Assembly (NCBI GenBank): GCA_029253585.1
Contig: JAQWZF010000006.1
Location: forward strand, 1-64,000
Length of the DNA stretch: 64,000 nucleotides
Direction of reading: 5' to 3'
Origin: Gammaproteobacteria bacterium
Lineage (GTDB): Bacteria > Pseudomonadota > Gammaproteobacteria > Pseudomonadales > Pseudohongiellaceae
The translations under genes and the position numbers were made by a program. Position 1 is the stretch's first letter; the number at the start of each line of letters is the position of its first letter. The notes beneath the pieces are model-generated. The model saw only the letters and a list, made by a program, of their open reading frames with translations, ran no database searches and was not told the DNA's origin. This document shows positions 25,367 to 33,752 of this stretch, one piece after another.

Positions 25367-25810
25367 ATGACTAATGAATTCCAAGTTGTTTATCACAATA
25401 TCGATCAAACTGAAGCCATCAGCGACGCAGTTCAAAAGCGTATAGACAAGCTGGAGCGTTATTGTGATCAAATTATCAATGGTCGAGTAGTATTGGATTC
25501 TCCACACAACAATCACCACAAGGGCAAAGTGTATTCAGTCACTTTAGAGATTCATACGCCAACATTAGAAGTTCGTGTGAATCAAGATCAACATGACAAT
25601 CATGCCCACGAAGATTTATATGTAGCAATTCGCGATGCCTTCAATGTTGCCGAGCGCCAGTTCAAGTCTGTCGATAAGAAGCACCGAGCGACTCCTTTGC
25701 ATGAAATAGAGCCGATGGTGATGGAAGCAGATATTCTCGAGGCCGATAGTCTGGAAGACGAGGGCATGGAAGAGAGCCTTAAAAATATTAATAGCGAGGC
25801 TGCGGCATAG
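25367..25810 (+). CDS. Ribosome hibernation factor, HPF/RaiA family
   Basis: 147 residues. The S30AE-type domain occupies residues 1-110: FQVVYHNIDQTEAI, KRIDKLERYCDQI, GRVVLDSPHNNHHKG, and HEDLYVAIRDAFNVAERQ, which match HPF/YfiA proteins that dock in the 30S decoding centre during stationary phase. The acidic C-terminal tail (about 115-147) is not the long dimerisation domain, so it is a short-type factor. AGGAGA lies nine bases before the ATG. The DUF1244 gene follows 15 bases later. Expression would be expected in slow growth, but no promoter was recognised. Confidence 0.9.
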   Translation: MTNEFQVVYHNIDQTEAISDAVQKRIDKLERYCDQIINGRVVLDSPHNNHHKGKVYSVTLEIHTPTLEVRVNQDQHDNHAHEDLYVAIRDAFNVAERQFKSVDKKHRATPLHEIEPMVMEADILEADSLEDEGMEESLKNINSEAAA

Positions 25811-25825
25811 GGCGGTAGAAAACAC

Positions 25826-26119
25826 ATGGATGACGCAAGCAGGCAAGAAATTGAGGCCGCAACATTTAGAAGATTGTTGCAACATTTGGATGATAACAAG
25901 GATGTGCAAAATATTGACCTGATGAATCTGGCAAGTTTTTGCAGAAACTGTTTGTCGAAATGGTACATGGCAGAGGCCGAGGCACGAGGGATGGATATAG
26001 ACTATGACTCTGCGCGAGAATTAGTTTATGGCATCCCTTACTCTGACTGGAAAGCTAAGTATCAGTCAGAGGCCAGCGCGGAACAGCTGCAGAAATTCAA
26101 CGACAGTTCGGCCGAATAG
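25826..26119 (+). CDS. DUF1244 family protein
   Basis: 97 residues. The diagnostic block NIDLMNLASFCRNCLSKWY and the later ARELVYGIPYSDWKAKYQ identify DUF1244. Two cysteines (CRNC) could bind metal. The protein is small, helical and cytosolic. Function not established to my knowledge. It is probably cotranscribed with the hibernation factor, given the 15-base gap, and ends before a terminator. Confidence 0.88.
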   Translation: MDDASRQEIEAATFRRLLQHLDDNKDVQNIDLMNLASFCRNCLSKWYMAEAEARGMDIDYDSARELVYGIPYSDWKAKYQSEASAEQLQKFNDSSAE

Positions 26120-26189
26120 TTCAACTAAATTTTTAAAATGAATAGTTTAAGTGAACAGTTCAACTGAAGAGTTGCTTGAATGCGACACA

Positions 26190-26226
26190 CGGGGAAGTCT
26201 CTAGCTAGAGGTTTCCCCCGTTTTAT
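26190..26226. terminator. Terminator between DUF1244 gene and GlxA-like regulator
   Basis: A long stem (CGGGGAA.. with ..TTCCCCCG, inner CTCTAGC/GCTAGAG) is followed by TTTTATTT. It lies between convergent genes. Confidence 0.85.
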
Positions 26227-27230
26227 TTGGCCTCTGCAGGTTTTTCGGCGAGGAATAACTTATTCCTGACTAAGCTGCGGTATTCGATAGGGGTTACTGC
26301 GGTAACTTTCTTGAATAGGCTCGTAAAGTAGCTGGCGTCTTGATAGCCGACCATGTCGGCGACTTCTGATATCGCCAGGTTACTTTGCTTTAGTAATTCC
26401 TTGGCGTGTTCTATTCTTAGGTTCTGCAAGTAACGTAGCGGTGAGGAGTTGGTAGCGTATTTAAAACGTCGGTTGAGCGACCGCACGCTTAGTCTGAATT
26501 GCTTCGCAACGGCAGCGATGGCGATTTCCTCTTGATAATGTTGCCCCAGCCATTCCTGTACTTTGATAATTACTTCGTCGTGATGGCTGCGTTTCTGATC
26601 TTCGTTTAATAGAAGCGATTCGTAGGAGCGTTTTAGCTCATGAGTGAAATGCCGTGCGATTTCTCTGGCGATGGAGTCGCCATACAGGTTCTCTATGAAA
26701 TGCAGCATGATATCGCGAACAGCATTCACGCTTCCGGTGCAGTAAATGTTTTCACCATTGGTAATAAAGCGCTTTCGCTCCAATTTTACTTCAGGGTAGC
26801 GTTGTTCAAATTCATCGAAGAATCGCCAGTGGGTTGTGGCAAGCTTTCCATTGAGAAGGCCCGCCTCTGCCAAGATGAAACTGCCCGTCACCATTGAGCA
26901 TAGCGTGCTGCCAGAGCTACTCTGTTCTCTTAGCCACCTAAGCATGGATGTCAGTCTGGGAAGCGATGTTCTAGGGTTGCCCCAGATACCAGGTATAAAG
27001 ATGAGGTCGCTATTGCTTATATTTTTTAGTATTCTCTCGCAATTGATCTTAAGTCCGCCGTTGAGAGTCACCTGTCTGTTGTTTAGAGCTGAGGCGAGTT
27101 CGATAGTGACGAGTTTGTCCAGTTGCCTTCTTGCTCTGGCAATGTCATTGGCGGCACTGAGCATCTCTAACGGAATCGTGACGGTCGATCCCAGTGCTTT
27201 TGGTGCTGCGATAATGGTTACGTGCTTCAT
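26223..27230 (-). CDS. GlxA-family transcriptional regulator (AraC type)
   Basis: 335 residues. An N-terminal DJ-1/PfpI-like (GATase1) domain covers about 1-175, with LIFIPGIWG and STLCSMVTGSFILAEAGLL, where the Cys sits at the nucleophile elbow. The C-terminal AraC domain (about 225-320) holds two helix-turn-helices: IAIAAVAKQFRLSVRSLNRRF and LAISEVADMVGYQDASYFTSLFKK. This matches GlxA/FtrA/CdhR-type regulators that sense small amino compounds. Its targets are not evident; the divergent side is occupied by greB on the same strand. Confidence 0.9.
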   Translation of the reverse strand: MKHVTIIAAPKALGSTVTIPLEMLSAANDIARARRQLDKLVTIELASALNNRQVTLNGGLKINCERILKNISNSDLIFIPGIWGNPRTSLPRLTSMLRWLREQSSSGSTLCSMVTGSFILAEAGLLNGKLATTHWRFFDEFEQRYPEVKLERKRFITNGENIYCTGSVNAVRDIMLHFIENLYGDSIAREIARHFTHELKRSYESLLLNEDQKRSHHDEVIIKVQEWLGQHYQEEIAIAAVAKQFRLSVRSLNRRFKYATNSSPLRYLQNLRIEHAKELLKQSNLAISEVADMVGYQDASYFTSLFKKVTAVTPIEYRSLVRNKLFLAEKPAEAK

Positions 27231-27256
27231 AAGCTATGCTCTAGCACTGCAGTTGC

Positions 27257-27751
27257 CTAATATTCGATCGCGAGAATTGTATAGCTGTGGTGGCCCTGTG
27301 GTGAATCGATCTCGACCTCGGTATCAATTTCCTTGCTAAGCAAGGCGCGACTTAGAGGCGCATCGATGCTGATATGTCCCTTCTGCGGATCTAATTCATC
27401 GGGGCCCACAATCTTGTACTCTACAGTTTTCCCATCCTGATCTTCCAGGGTCACGATGGCGCCAAAGTAGATCTTGTTTGGGTTTGAAGGTGGCCCGGAT
27501 ACAACTGTCATCTCCTCCAGCCGTTTGCTGAGGTAGCGTACTCTGCTATCTATCTCGCGCAGGCGTTTCTTTCCGTAGATATACTCCGCGTTCTCGGAGC
27601 GATCTCCCAAGGCAGCGGCGTCTGATACGGACTGAGTAACCACGGGTCGTTCGACCTTCCAAAGTTGATGTAATTCTGCGCGCAGCATCTTCTCACCTGC
27701 GGCGGTGATGTATTTCGCCTTGGGTGGCTGTGGTGGTCGGTATCTGCTCAT
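27257..27751 (-). CDS. greB: Transcription elongation factor GreB
   Basis: 164 residues. Rescues backtracked RNA polymerase by stimulating transcript cleavage. The N-terminal coiled coil is present with the acidic tip AAALGDRSENAEYIYGKK. The C-terminal FKBP-like domain carries FGAIVTLEDQDG, YKIVGPDELDP and ISIDAPLSRALL. The PPQPPKAKYIT start is typical of GreB rather than GreA. It starts four bases after the dinB stop, so the two are cotranscribed. Confidence 0.95.
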   Translation of the reverse strand: MSRYRPPQPPKAKYITAAGEKMLRAELHQLWKVERPVVTQSVSDAAALGDRSENAEYIYGKKRLREIDSRVRYLSKRLEEMTVVSGPPSNPNKIYFGAIVTLEDQDGKTVEYKIVGPDELDPQKGHISIDAPLSRALLSKEIDTEVEIDSPQGHHSYTILAIEY

Positions 27752-27755
27752 AGGC

Positions 27756-28841
27756 TCAAGATTCTAGACCAAGACTGAGTTGATCTTTCTCGACTTCAGT
27801 GGTGCTGCTATCTGCCGCGGGTGTTAATCGAACGCCGATCCCGAGCAATCTCACTGGCCTGTTTCCTCGCGCGAAACCTTGTGCGCATAGCGCTCTGTAA
27901 TTGTCGGGGTTAGTTTCTGGTGAAATCATTTCAACGGTGGTGCCGACAAAGTCATGAAACTTTATTTTTACAAACTGCTTCTGAACCTGATAGTTGCCTT
28001 TCAGGTTTTTCATTCTCTTCGCGAGCTGCAGTTCTAGCTCTGGAAGCGCGTCAAGGCAGCTCTCGAGGGAAGGCAGGTCTTTGGCATAGGTGTTTTCTAC
28101 GCTTACCGATTTTCTGACTCGCTCTGTTTGTACCTCTCGGTTATCGATACCCAAGCTTAGATTGTACAGACGTTCGCCGAAACTACCGAAGTATTCGCAG
28201 AGTTTTTCTTGGCCTAGCTGTTTTAGATCGCTGCAATTCTCTAGCCCCAGGCGCTTCATTCTAGCGGCGGTGACTTTGCCCACGCCGTGTAATTTCTTTA
28301 CTGGAAGTTTAGCCACGAAGTTGGAGACTTGCTCCGGGCGAATGACAAACTGACCATCCGGCTTTTCCCAATCGCTGGCAATCTTGGCGAGAAACTTGTT
28401 CGGCGCGACGCCGGCCGAGATTGTTATGCCTACTGTGTCTCGCACCTCGGCACGAATCGCCGTAGCTATCCGCGTGGCGCTACCGTCAAACTGGCTACAT
28501 TCACTCACGTCGAGGAATGCTTCGTCGAGTGAGAGGGGTTCAATTAATTGGGTATAGTTCTGAAAGACTTGGTGTATCAGCAGCGAGGCTTGACGATACT
28601 TCTCCATATCGGGGCGAATAATGATTAGATCGGGACAGAGCTTTCTGGCTGTCGCTGCTGCCATGGCGGAGTGAATACCAAATCTTCGCGCCTCGTAGTT
28701 ACAGGTTGCCACTACTCCGCGACGGTTCGGTGAGCCGCCAACGGCAATCGGTAGATTTGCGAGCTCAGGGTTGTCCCGCATCTCTATCGAGGCATAGAAA
28801 CAATCGCAGTCGCAGTGAATAATTTTACGGGAGCTGTCCAT
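27756..28841 (-). CDS. dinB: DNA polymerase IV
   Basis: 361 residues. Y-family translesion polymerase. Catalytic carboxylates are visible in HCDCDCFYASIE near the N-terminus and in LSLDEAFLDVS near 105. The fingers region (GGSPNRRGVVATCNYEARRFGIHS) and the thumb helix-hairpin-helix (LHGVGKVTAARMKRLG) follow, then the little-finger domain. The frame extends to a TTG at 28871, but the ATG at 28841 gives the normal start. No LexA box could be identified by eye. The gene leads a dinB-greB operon. Confidence 0.95.
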   Translation of the reverse strand: MDSSRKIIHCDCDCFYASIEMRDNPELANLPIAVGGSPNRRGVVATCNYEARRFGIHSAMAAATARKLCPDLIIIRPDMEKYRQASLLIHQVFQNYTQLIEPLSLDEAFLDVSECSQFDGSATRIATAIRAEVRDTVGITISAGVAPNKFLAKIASDWEKPDGQFVIRPEQVSNFVAKLPVKKLHGVGKVTAARMKRLGLENCSDLKQLGQEKLCEYFGSFGERLYNLSLGIDNREVQTERVRKSVSVENTYAKDLPSLESCLDALPELELQLAKRMKNLKGNYQVQKQFVKIKFHDFVGTTVEMISPETNPDNYRALCAQGFARGNRPVRLLGIGVRLTPAADSSTTEVEKDQLSLGLES

Positions 28842-28955
28842 GACGAATTCTGAATTGGCAAGTCTTGCCAAAACTACAGCAGGGCCTCTCCTAAGTAAAT
28901 GCTACAGAGTCTGCTGTCGTATTCGATGGTTCTATACTGGATCTTTGCTGTCTAA

Positions 28956-30044
28956 TTAGGTGTTGTTCTTTTCAAACTCGACCATGAACTCTGCCAAAGC
29001 TACACAGCCCTCTATTGGCATCGCGTTGTAAATCGAAGCACGCGCACCACCTACATCGCGGTGACCTTTGAGGGCGTAGAGACCTGCTTCGAGTGCTTGC
29101 TCGACAAATGCATCGAGTAGATCGGGTTTGGCAAGATTGAAGGTGACATTCATTATCGAGCGGTGCGCAGGGTCGGCTACGCCCAGATAGAAGTCACTCG
29201 CGTCGACTACGTCATAAAGGAGTTTTGCTTTGGCGTTGTTCTGCGCCTCTAGCTTTGCTACGCCGCCCTGTTCTTTGACCCACTCGAGCACTAGGCCCAT
29301 CATATAGATAGCGAAGGTGTTGTTGGTGTTCGAGAGCGAATGGCTTTTTGCGTAGACGCTGTAGTCCAGCAGTGCAGGTGTCTCTTTTAGGGCATGGCCA
29401 AGCAGGTCTTCACGCACAATTACACAGGCGAGACCGGCGGGGCCCAGATTTTTCTGCAGGCCGGCAAAGATGATTCCGAATTGACTGATGTCGATCTCGC
29501 GCGACAAAAACTCCGAGGTCATGTCGGCGACGAGGGGGACATCACCTGTCTGCGGGAAGCTATGCCAGCGCGTCCCATAGAGTGTGTTGTTGCTGGTAAT
29601 GTGCAGATAGGCGGTGTCCGCCGGCAGGCTCGCACAATCGAATTCGGGAATGCGATCGAAGCCGGTGTCAGCGCTGCTTGCCGCTGTCGTTGCATTCCCA
29701 TAGCGCGCTGCTTCCTTGCGGGCTTTGACGCCCCAGGTACCTGTTTCTATATAGCTCGCCGACTTGGAGGGGCTTAGGCCGAGGAGGTTTAACGGGACGG
29801 CGGAAAACTGCATCTGGGCGCCGCCGTGTACGTAGAGAATCTTGTAGTTGTCAGGAATCCCGGCGAGCTCTTTGAGTAGTTCGTCGCAGCGATTCAATAC
29901 GGAGTCGAATTCCTTCGAGCGGTGGCTGATCTCAATGATGCCGGCACCCATATCTTGAAAGTTCATGAATTCGCGCTGCGCGGTCTCCATTACATAAGTG
30001 GGAAGCATCGCCGGTCCTGCGCCAAAATTGAAAACTCGAGTCAT
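28956..30044 (-). CDS. serC: Phosphoserine aminotransferase
   Basis: 362 residues, PLP enzyme converting 3-phosphohydroxypyruvate to phosphoserine (and serving pyridoxine synthesis). Motifs: FNFGAGPAMLP at the start, YVHGGAQMQFSAVP, the PLP lysine in FAGLQKNLGPAG, and the C-terminal GLYALKGHRDVGGARASIYNA, given here in parts. Full length. It follows serA by 63 bases on the same strand, making a serA-serC operon. Confidence 0.97.
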   Translation of the reverse strand: MTRVFNFGAGPAMLPTYVMETAQREFMNFQDMGAGIIEISHRSKEFDSVLNRCDELLKELAGIPDNYKILYVHGGAQMQFSAVPLNLLGLSPSKSASYIETGTWGVKARKEAARYGNATTAASSADTGFDRIPEFDCASLPADTAYLHITSNNTLYGTRWHSFPQTGDVPLVADMTSEFLSREIDISQFGIIFAGLQKNLGPAGLACVIVREDLLGHALKETPALLDYSVYAKSHSLSNTNNTFAIYMMGLVLEWVKEQGGVAKLEAQNNAKAKLLYDVVDASDFYLGVADPAHRSIMNVTFNLAKPDLLDAFVEQALEAGLYALKGHRDVGGARASIYNAMPIEGCVALAEFMVEFEKNNT

Positions 30045-30107
30045 TGTTTGATTTCCAGTTGTATTGTTAGTTGAGGTAATAAGCTGTACTGCACTTAAGT
30101 TGATGAG

Positions 30108-31289
30108 CTAAAGAAGAGTTACCTTAATAACATCTTCTATATGTGCGATTGCGGCCAAGGCATCCTCTGAGGGTTGCGACTCAAGGTCGATCAGATTGTA
30201 GGCAACATCGTTACGGCTCTTGTTTAGCATATCTAACACATTGATATTCTGGTCTGCCAACACCGATAGAATTTGACCGAGCATCTTCGGAACGTTGCGA
30301 TTGCATATCGCCAACCGGGTGCAGCTGGCCGCATCCGAGCTCCGGTCCAAAAACAAATTCGGGAAATTTACTGAGTTCTTGATGTTTCCGTTTTCAAGGA
30401 AGTCCATCAGTTGGTCCGCGGCCATGATTGCGCAGTTTTCCTCGGCTTCATTCGTGCTCGCGCCTATGTGAGGCATGGAAATAACATCATCTCTGCCCAT
30501 CAATTCAGGGCGTGGGAAATCGCTGACATATTTTCCAATTTTGCCTTCCTCGAGAGCGGCGAGCAGGGCCTTGGAGTCGATGATCTCATCTCTTGCAAAA
30601 TTCACCAGACAAGCGCCTTTGCGCATAGCAGAGAAAACTTCGGCGTTGATGAGGCCGCTTGTTGAATCTAACACAGGCAGGTGCAATGAGATGAAATCAG
30701 AGCTGGCTACCAGAGCGGCAATACTCTCTTTGCGCTTAACCTTGCTCGGCAGACGCCAGGCGGCTTCAACCGATAGGGCTGGATCATAGCCCTGTACCTT
30801 CATGCCAAGATCGATAGCCATCTCGGCAACGAGGGAGCCTATAGCACCCAAGCCGATAACACCCAACGTCTTGCCCGATATTTCACTGCCTTTGAAGCGC
30901 TTCTTCTCCTGCTCCATCAGCTTAGACAGTTCGCCCTCATCAGTTATCTCTGTCTGCGTGCTGGCAAATTCAATACCGGGAACAATTCCGCGTGAGGCAA
31001 GTAGCAGGCTGCATAAGACCAGTTCCTTAACGGCATTGGCATTGGCGCCGGGTGTGTTAAATACGATAACACCGGCATCAGTGCAGGCATCCACCGGGAC
31101 ATTATTGGTGCCAGCGCCAGCTCGAGCAACTGCCCTTAGTCCGTCATCGATAGCGGAGGCATCTAATTTATGACTGCGCAGAAGTATAGCATCGGCATCA
31201 GTGAGGTCTGGGTCGACTTGATAGTTGCTAGCGGGAAATCGTACCAGTCCCTTCTCGGAGATCGCGTTATAGGTCTTGATTTTGTACAT
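30108..31289 (-). CDS. serA: D-3-phosphoglycerate dehydrogenase
   Basis: 393 residues, first enzyme of serine synthesis. The NAD-binding Rossmann motif is LGVIGLGAIGSLVAEMA near 142-158. Catalytic Arg, Glu and His lie in NFARDEIID, the DFPRPEL region and MPHIGASTNEAEEN. A C-terminal ACT domain begins about residue 320 (NRNVPKMLGQILSVLADQNINV), a candidate serine-feedback site. This shorter type (no intervening domain) differs from the E. coli-length 410-residue enzyme by little. The 286-base upstream gap to a divergent gene should hold both promoters; none was clear. Confidence 0.92.
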   Translation of the reverse strand: MYKIKTYNAISEKGLVRFPASNYQVDPDLTDADAILLRSHKLDASAIDDGLRAVARAGAGTNNVPVDACTDAGVIVFNTPGANANAVKELVLCSLLLASRGIVPGIEFASTQTEITDEGELSKLMEQEKKRFKGSEISGKTLGVIGLGAIGSLVAEMAIDLGMKVQGYDPALSVEAAWRLPSKVKRKESIAALVASSDFISLHLPVLDSTSGLINAEVFSAMRKGACLVNFARDEIIDSKALLAALEEGKIGKYVSDFPRPELMGRDDVISMPHIGASTNEAEENCAIMAADQLMDFLENGNIKNSVNFPNLFLDRSSDAASCTRLAICNRNVPKMLGQILSVLADQNINVLDMLNKSRNDVAYNLIDLESQPSEDALAAIAHIEDVIKVTLL

Positions 31290-31575
31290 TGGGTTTCCTG
31301 AGCTGTGCCGTTTACCAGTAATTTCTTGCCGCGCCGATAGTAAAGCGCCAAAAGCATAGAATTTAGTTGGTTTTTACGTTGAGGGTGTATCATTTGTGGC
31401 GATTCGGCTGGACAATAAAACAGGCTTTTTGTACTGCGGAATCCTGGAAAATAAAGCGGGCAATTATGTCGCTAAATGATGCAAAACTCCAGCCGGATTT
31501 CCATAAATTGATGATGGCTTGAGCGGTATCAAGGCCAAAAGCCTAGACGTGAAATAATTAGAAGGAATTTTGCCA

Positions 31576-32421
31576 ATGAAAGAGTCAGAAGCTGGGGTTG
31601 CTGTTTCAATTGCAACCGAATATGTGCCTGTGCGGCGTTTGCTCGGGCGTAACCCAGGGCCAATGACGGGGCCGGGAACTAATAGCTACCTTATAGGCAG
31701 GCAGAGGCTTTCTCTGGTGGACCCGGGTCCGCGTGACGAGGCGCAGCTGGAGGGCTTTCTTCAAGCCATTGGCGATGCCACCCTGGAGAATATACTCATT
31801 ACCCATACTCACGCTGACCACTCGCCGGGTGCGTTGGCCTTGCACGAAGCCACCGGTGCCAGACTGATTGGGCTGAAAGCGCCCGATGTGGCGGGTCACG
31901 ACAAGACCTTCGTTCCCGACAGGCTGTTTTCTGATGAGGACATTGTCGATTGTGGCGAGTACAAAATACAGCTGATTGCTACCCCGGGGCATGTGTCCAA
32001 TCATATCTGCTTTCTGCTGTGCGATGAGCAGCTGTTATTTACCGGCGATCATGTGCTGCAGGGGACGACCCCGGTTATTCTGCCTCCAGATGGGGATATG
32101 GCAGCCTATCTAGAGGCGTTGGAGCGTCTCTTAACGATTCCGCTCAAGGTTCTCGCTCCAGCTCATGGCGATGTGATGTTCCAGCCCTATGCTGAAATTG
32201 AGAAGCTCATAGCTCACAGGCTGAAGCGCGAGCAGAAGGTGCTTGCCGGGCTCGAGAGTCTAGGCGCTTGTAGTCTGGATGAGTTAGTAGTTACGGTTTA
32301 TGACGATGTTTCCCCTCAGTTGATACCCTGGGCAAAGAAGACACTGATGGCACATTTGATTAAGTTGCAGCAGGAGGGGCGTGTCAATGAAGATAATGAA
32401 CTGTGGCAGACGCAGCAATAA
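31576..32421 (+). CDS. Metallo-beta-lactamase-fold hydrolase, LACTB2-like
   Basis: 281 residues, cytosolic. Zinc site: THTHADHSPGA (HxHxDH), His in TPGHVSNH, Asp in FTGDHVLQG and His in APAHGD. The C-terminal 70 residues form the winged-helix domain typical of LACTB2-like endoribonucleases/hydrolases. A TTG at 31570 is also in frame, but the ATG at 31576 has AAGGA nine bases upstream. It is six bases from the GIY-YIG gene, forming a run of three genes. The human homologue LACTB2 is an endoribonuclease; the same activity here is only an inference. Confidence 0.85.
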   Translation: MKESEAGVAVSIATEYVPVRRLLGRNPGPMTGPGTNSYLIGRQRLSLVDPGPRDEAQLEGFLQAIGDATLENILITHTHADHSPGALALHEATGARLIGLKAPDVAGHDKTFVPDRLFSDEDIVDCGEYKIQLIATPGHVSNHICFLLCDEQLLFTGDHVLQGTTPVILPPDGDMAAYLEALERLLTIPLKVLAPAHGDVMFQPYAEIEKLIAHRLKREQKVLAGLESLGACSLDELVVTVYDDVSPQLIPWAKKTLMAHLIKLQQEGRVNEDNELWQTQQ

Positions 32422-32427
32422 TGTCTC

Positions 32428-32751
32428 ATGAGTAAAAATACAGAAGCAGCACCGCTGTGGTGGCTCTATCTTGTTCGAACTGCCGATGGCAGTCTCTATA
32501 CCGGAATCAGTACGGATGTTCAGCGCAGGTTTGCGGAGCATGAAAACAAGGATAATAAGAATAAGGGCGCCAAAGCACTGCGCGGAAAGGCTCCACTGTG
32601 CTTGGTTTTTCAGATAGTTGTGGGAAACAGATCCGATGCGCTTAAACTGGAGTACAAGGTTAAACAATTGAGTAGGGCTCAGAAACAAGAGCTAATTGGC
32701 TTGGATACCGAGTTAGTGGAATTTGAAACGTGGTTGCAGACGAAGCGGTGA
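32428..32751 (+). CDS. GIY-YIG nuclease-superfamily protein (YhbQ-like)
   Basis: 107 residues. The compact GIY-YIG fold is visible: [18 protein letters not shown], with Tyr-Leu-Val and Tyr-Thr-Gly replacing GIY and YIG, then RRFAEHE and [16 protein letters not shown], where the Glu is the metal-binding residue. YhbQ-type proteins are single-domain and of unclear biological role, possibly DNA repair. It overlaps the next gene and follows the LACTB2-like gene closely. Confidence 0.9.
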   Translation: MSKNTEAAPLWWLYLVRTADGSLYTGISTDVQRRFAEHENKDNKNKGAKALRGKAPLCLVFQIVVGNRSDALKLEYKVKQLSRAQKQELIGLDTELVEFETWLQTKR

Positions 32752-33752
32752 GAGAAAAAATTGAAATTGAAGAGGCAGTTGTGACAGATGAGATGGCAGG
32801 TGAGCACCATAAAAAGATACCGATAGGTATTAGTAGTTGTCTGTTGGGCGAGAAAGTCCGTTTTGATGGTGGGCATAAGAACAATTCCTATATAGCGAAG
32901 ACTTTGGGGCAGTATCTCGAATTTCAGGCATTCTGCCCTGAGCTGGCTATCGGTCTTGGTATTCCCCGCAAACCGATTCGCCTCTCACGAAAAGGCTCAG
33001 ATGTAATTCGCTGTATTCCTGTGGACAATCCCGAGCCGGATTTTACTGAGGCGCTGACGAAGTCTGCTGATGATAAGAAGCAGTGGCATAGCAGTCTTTG
33101 CGGTTATATTTTGAAGAAAGATTCTCCGAGCTGCGGTATGGAGCGGGTTAAGATTTGGGATAATGTCATGCCAATTCGAGAAGGTGTGGGCATCTATGCC
33201 GGGAAGATGATGCAAAATTTCCCGTACCTGCCTGTCGAGGAGGAAGGTCGGCTGGGAGATGCGGTGCTCCGTGAAAATTTCATTCAACGAGTTTTTGTGA
33301 TGCGCCGCTGGTTTCAACTCGTTGAGGACGGGATGAAGCTGTCTGATCTTTTGGACTTTCATGCCAGGCACAAACTCATCATCATGAGTCACAATCAGAA
33401 TTACAATCGTGAGCTTGGTCAGCTACTTGCGGGCGCTCGCAAAGACAATGTCGACGAGGTGGCGGAGCAATACATAGTGAAGTTGATGCGTACGTTAAAG
33501 ATTCCGGCTACCATAGGCAACCACGTTAATGTATTGCAGCACATACAGGGCTATCTGAAGAAGCCGTTGGACAAGGATGACAAGTTGGAGCTGACCGAGA
33601 CTGTGAGAAAGTATCGACTGGGACAGCTGCCGCTAATAGTGCCCATAACTCTGCTGAATCACTTTTTCAGGAAACACCCCGACGAGTACATCGCAAACTC
33701 CTGGTATATGAATCCCTACCCCGAGGAGATGAGTTTACAAAATCACATCTAG
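32730..33752 (+). CDS. TudS-like (DUF523) plus YbgA-like (DUF1722) two-domain protein
   Basis: Up to 340 residues. The N-terminal DUF523 domain has cysteines in [28 protein letters not shown] and KDSPSCG, matching the three-Cys [4Fe-4S] site of TudS thiouracil desulfidase-like proteins. The C-terminal DUF1722 (YbgA) domain starts near 185 ([25 protein letters not shown]) and ends [10 protein letters not shown]. Start choice is open: GTG 32730, GTG 32748 (overlapping the previous TGA) or GTG 32781 with AGAGG upstream. It may remove sulfur from damaged or thiolated bases. Its stop overlaps the convergent NhaC gene by four bases. Confidence 0.88.
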   Translation: MVADEAVREKIEIEEAVVTDEMAGEHHKKIPIGISSCLLGEKVRFDGGHKNNSYIAKTLGQYLEFQAFCPELAIGLGIPRKPIRLSRKGSDVIRCIPVDNPEPDFTEALTKSADDKKQWHSSLCGYILKKDSPSCGMERVKIWDNVMPIREGVGIYAGKMMQNFPYLPVEEEGRLGDAVLRENFIQRVFVMRRWFQLVEDGMKLSDLLDFHARHKLIIMSHNQNYNRELGQLLAGARKDNVDEVAEQYIVKLMRTLKIPATIGNHVNVLQHIQGYLKKPLDKDDKLELTETVRKYRLGQLPLIVPITLLNHFFRKHPDEYIANSWYMNPYPEEMSLQNHI

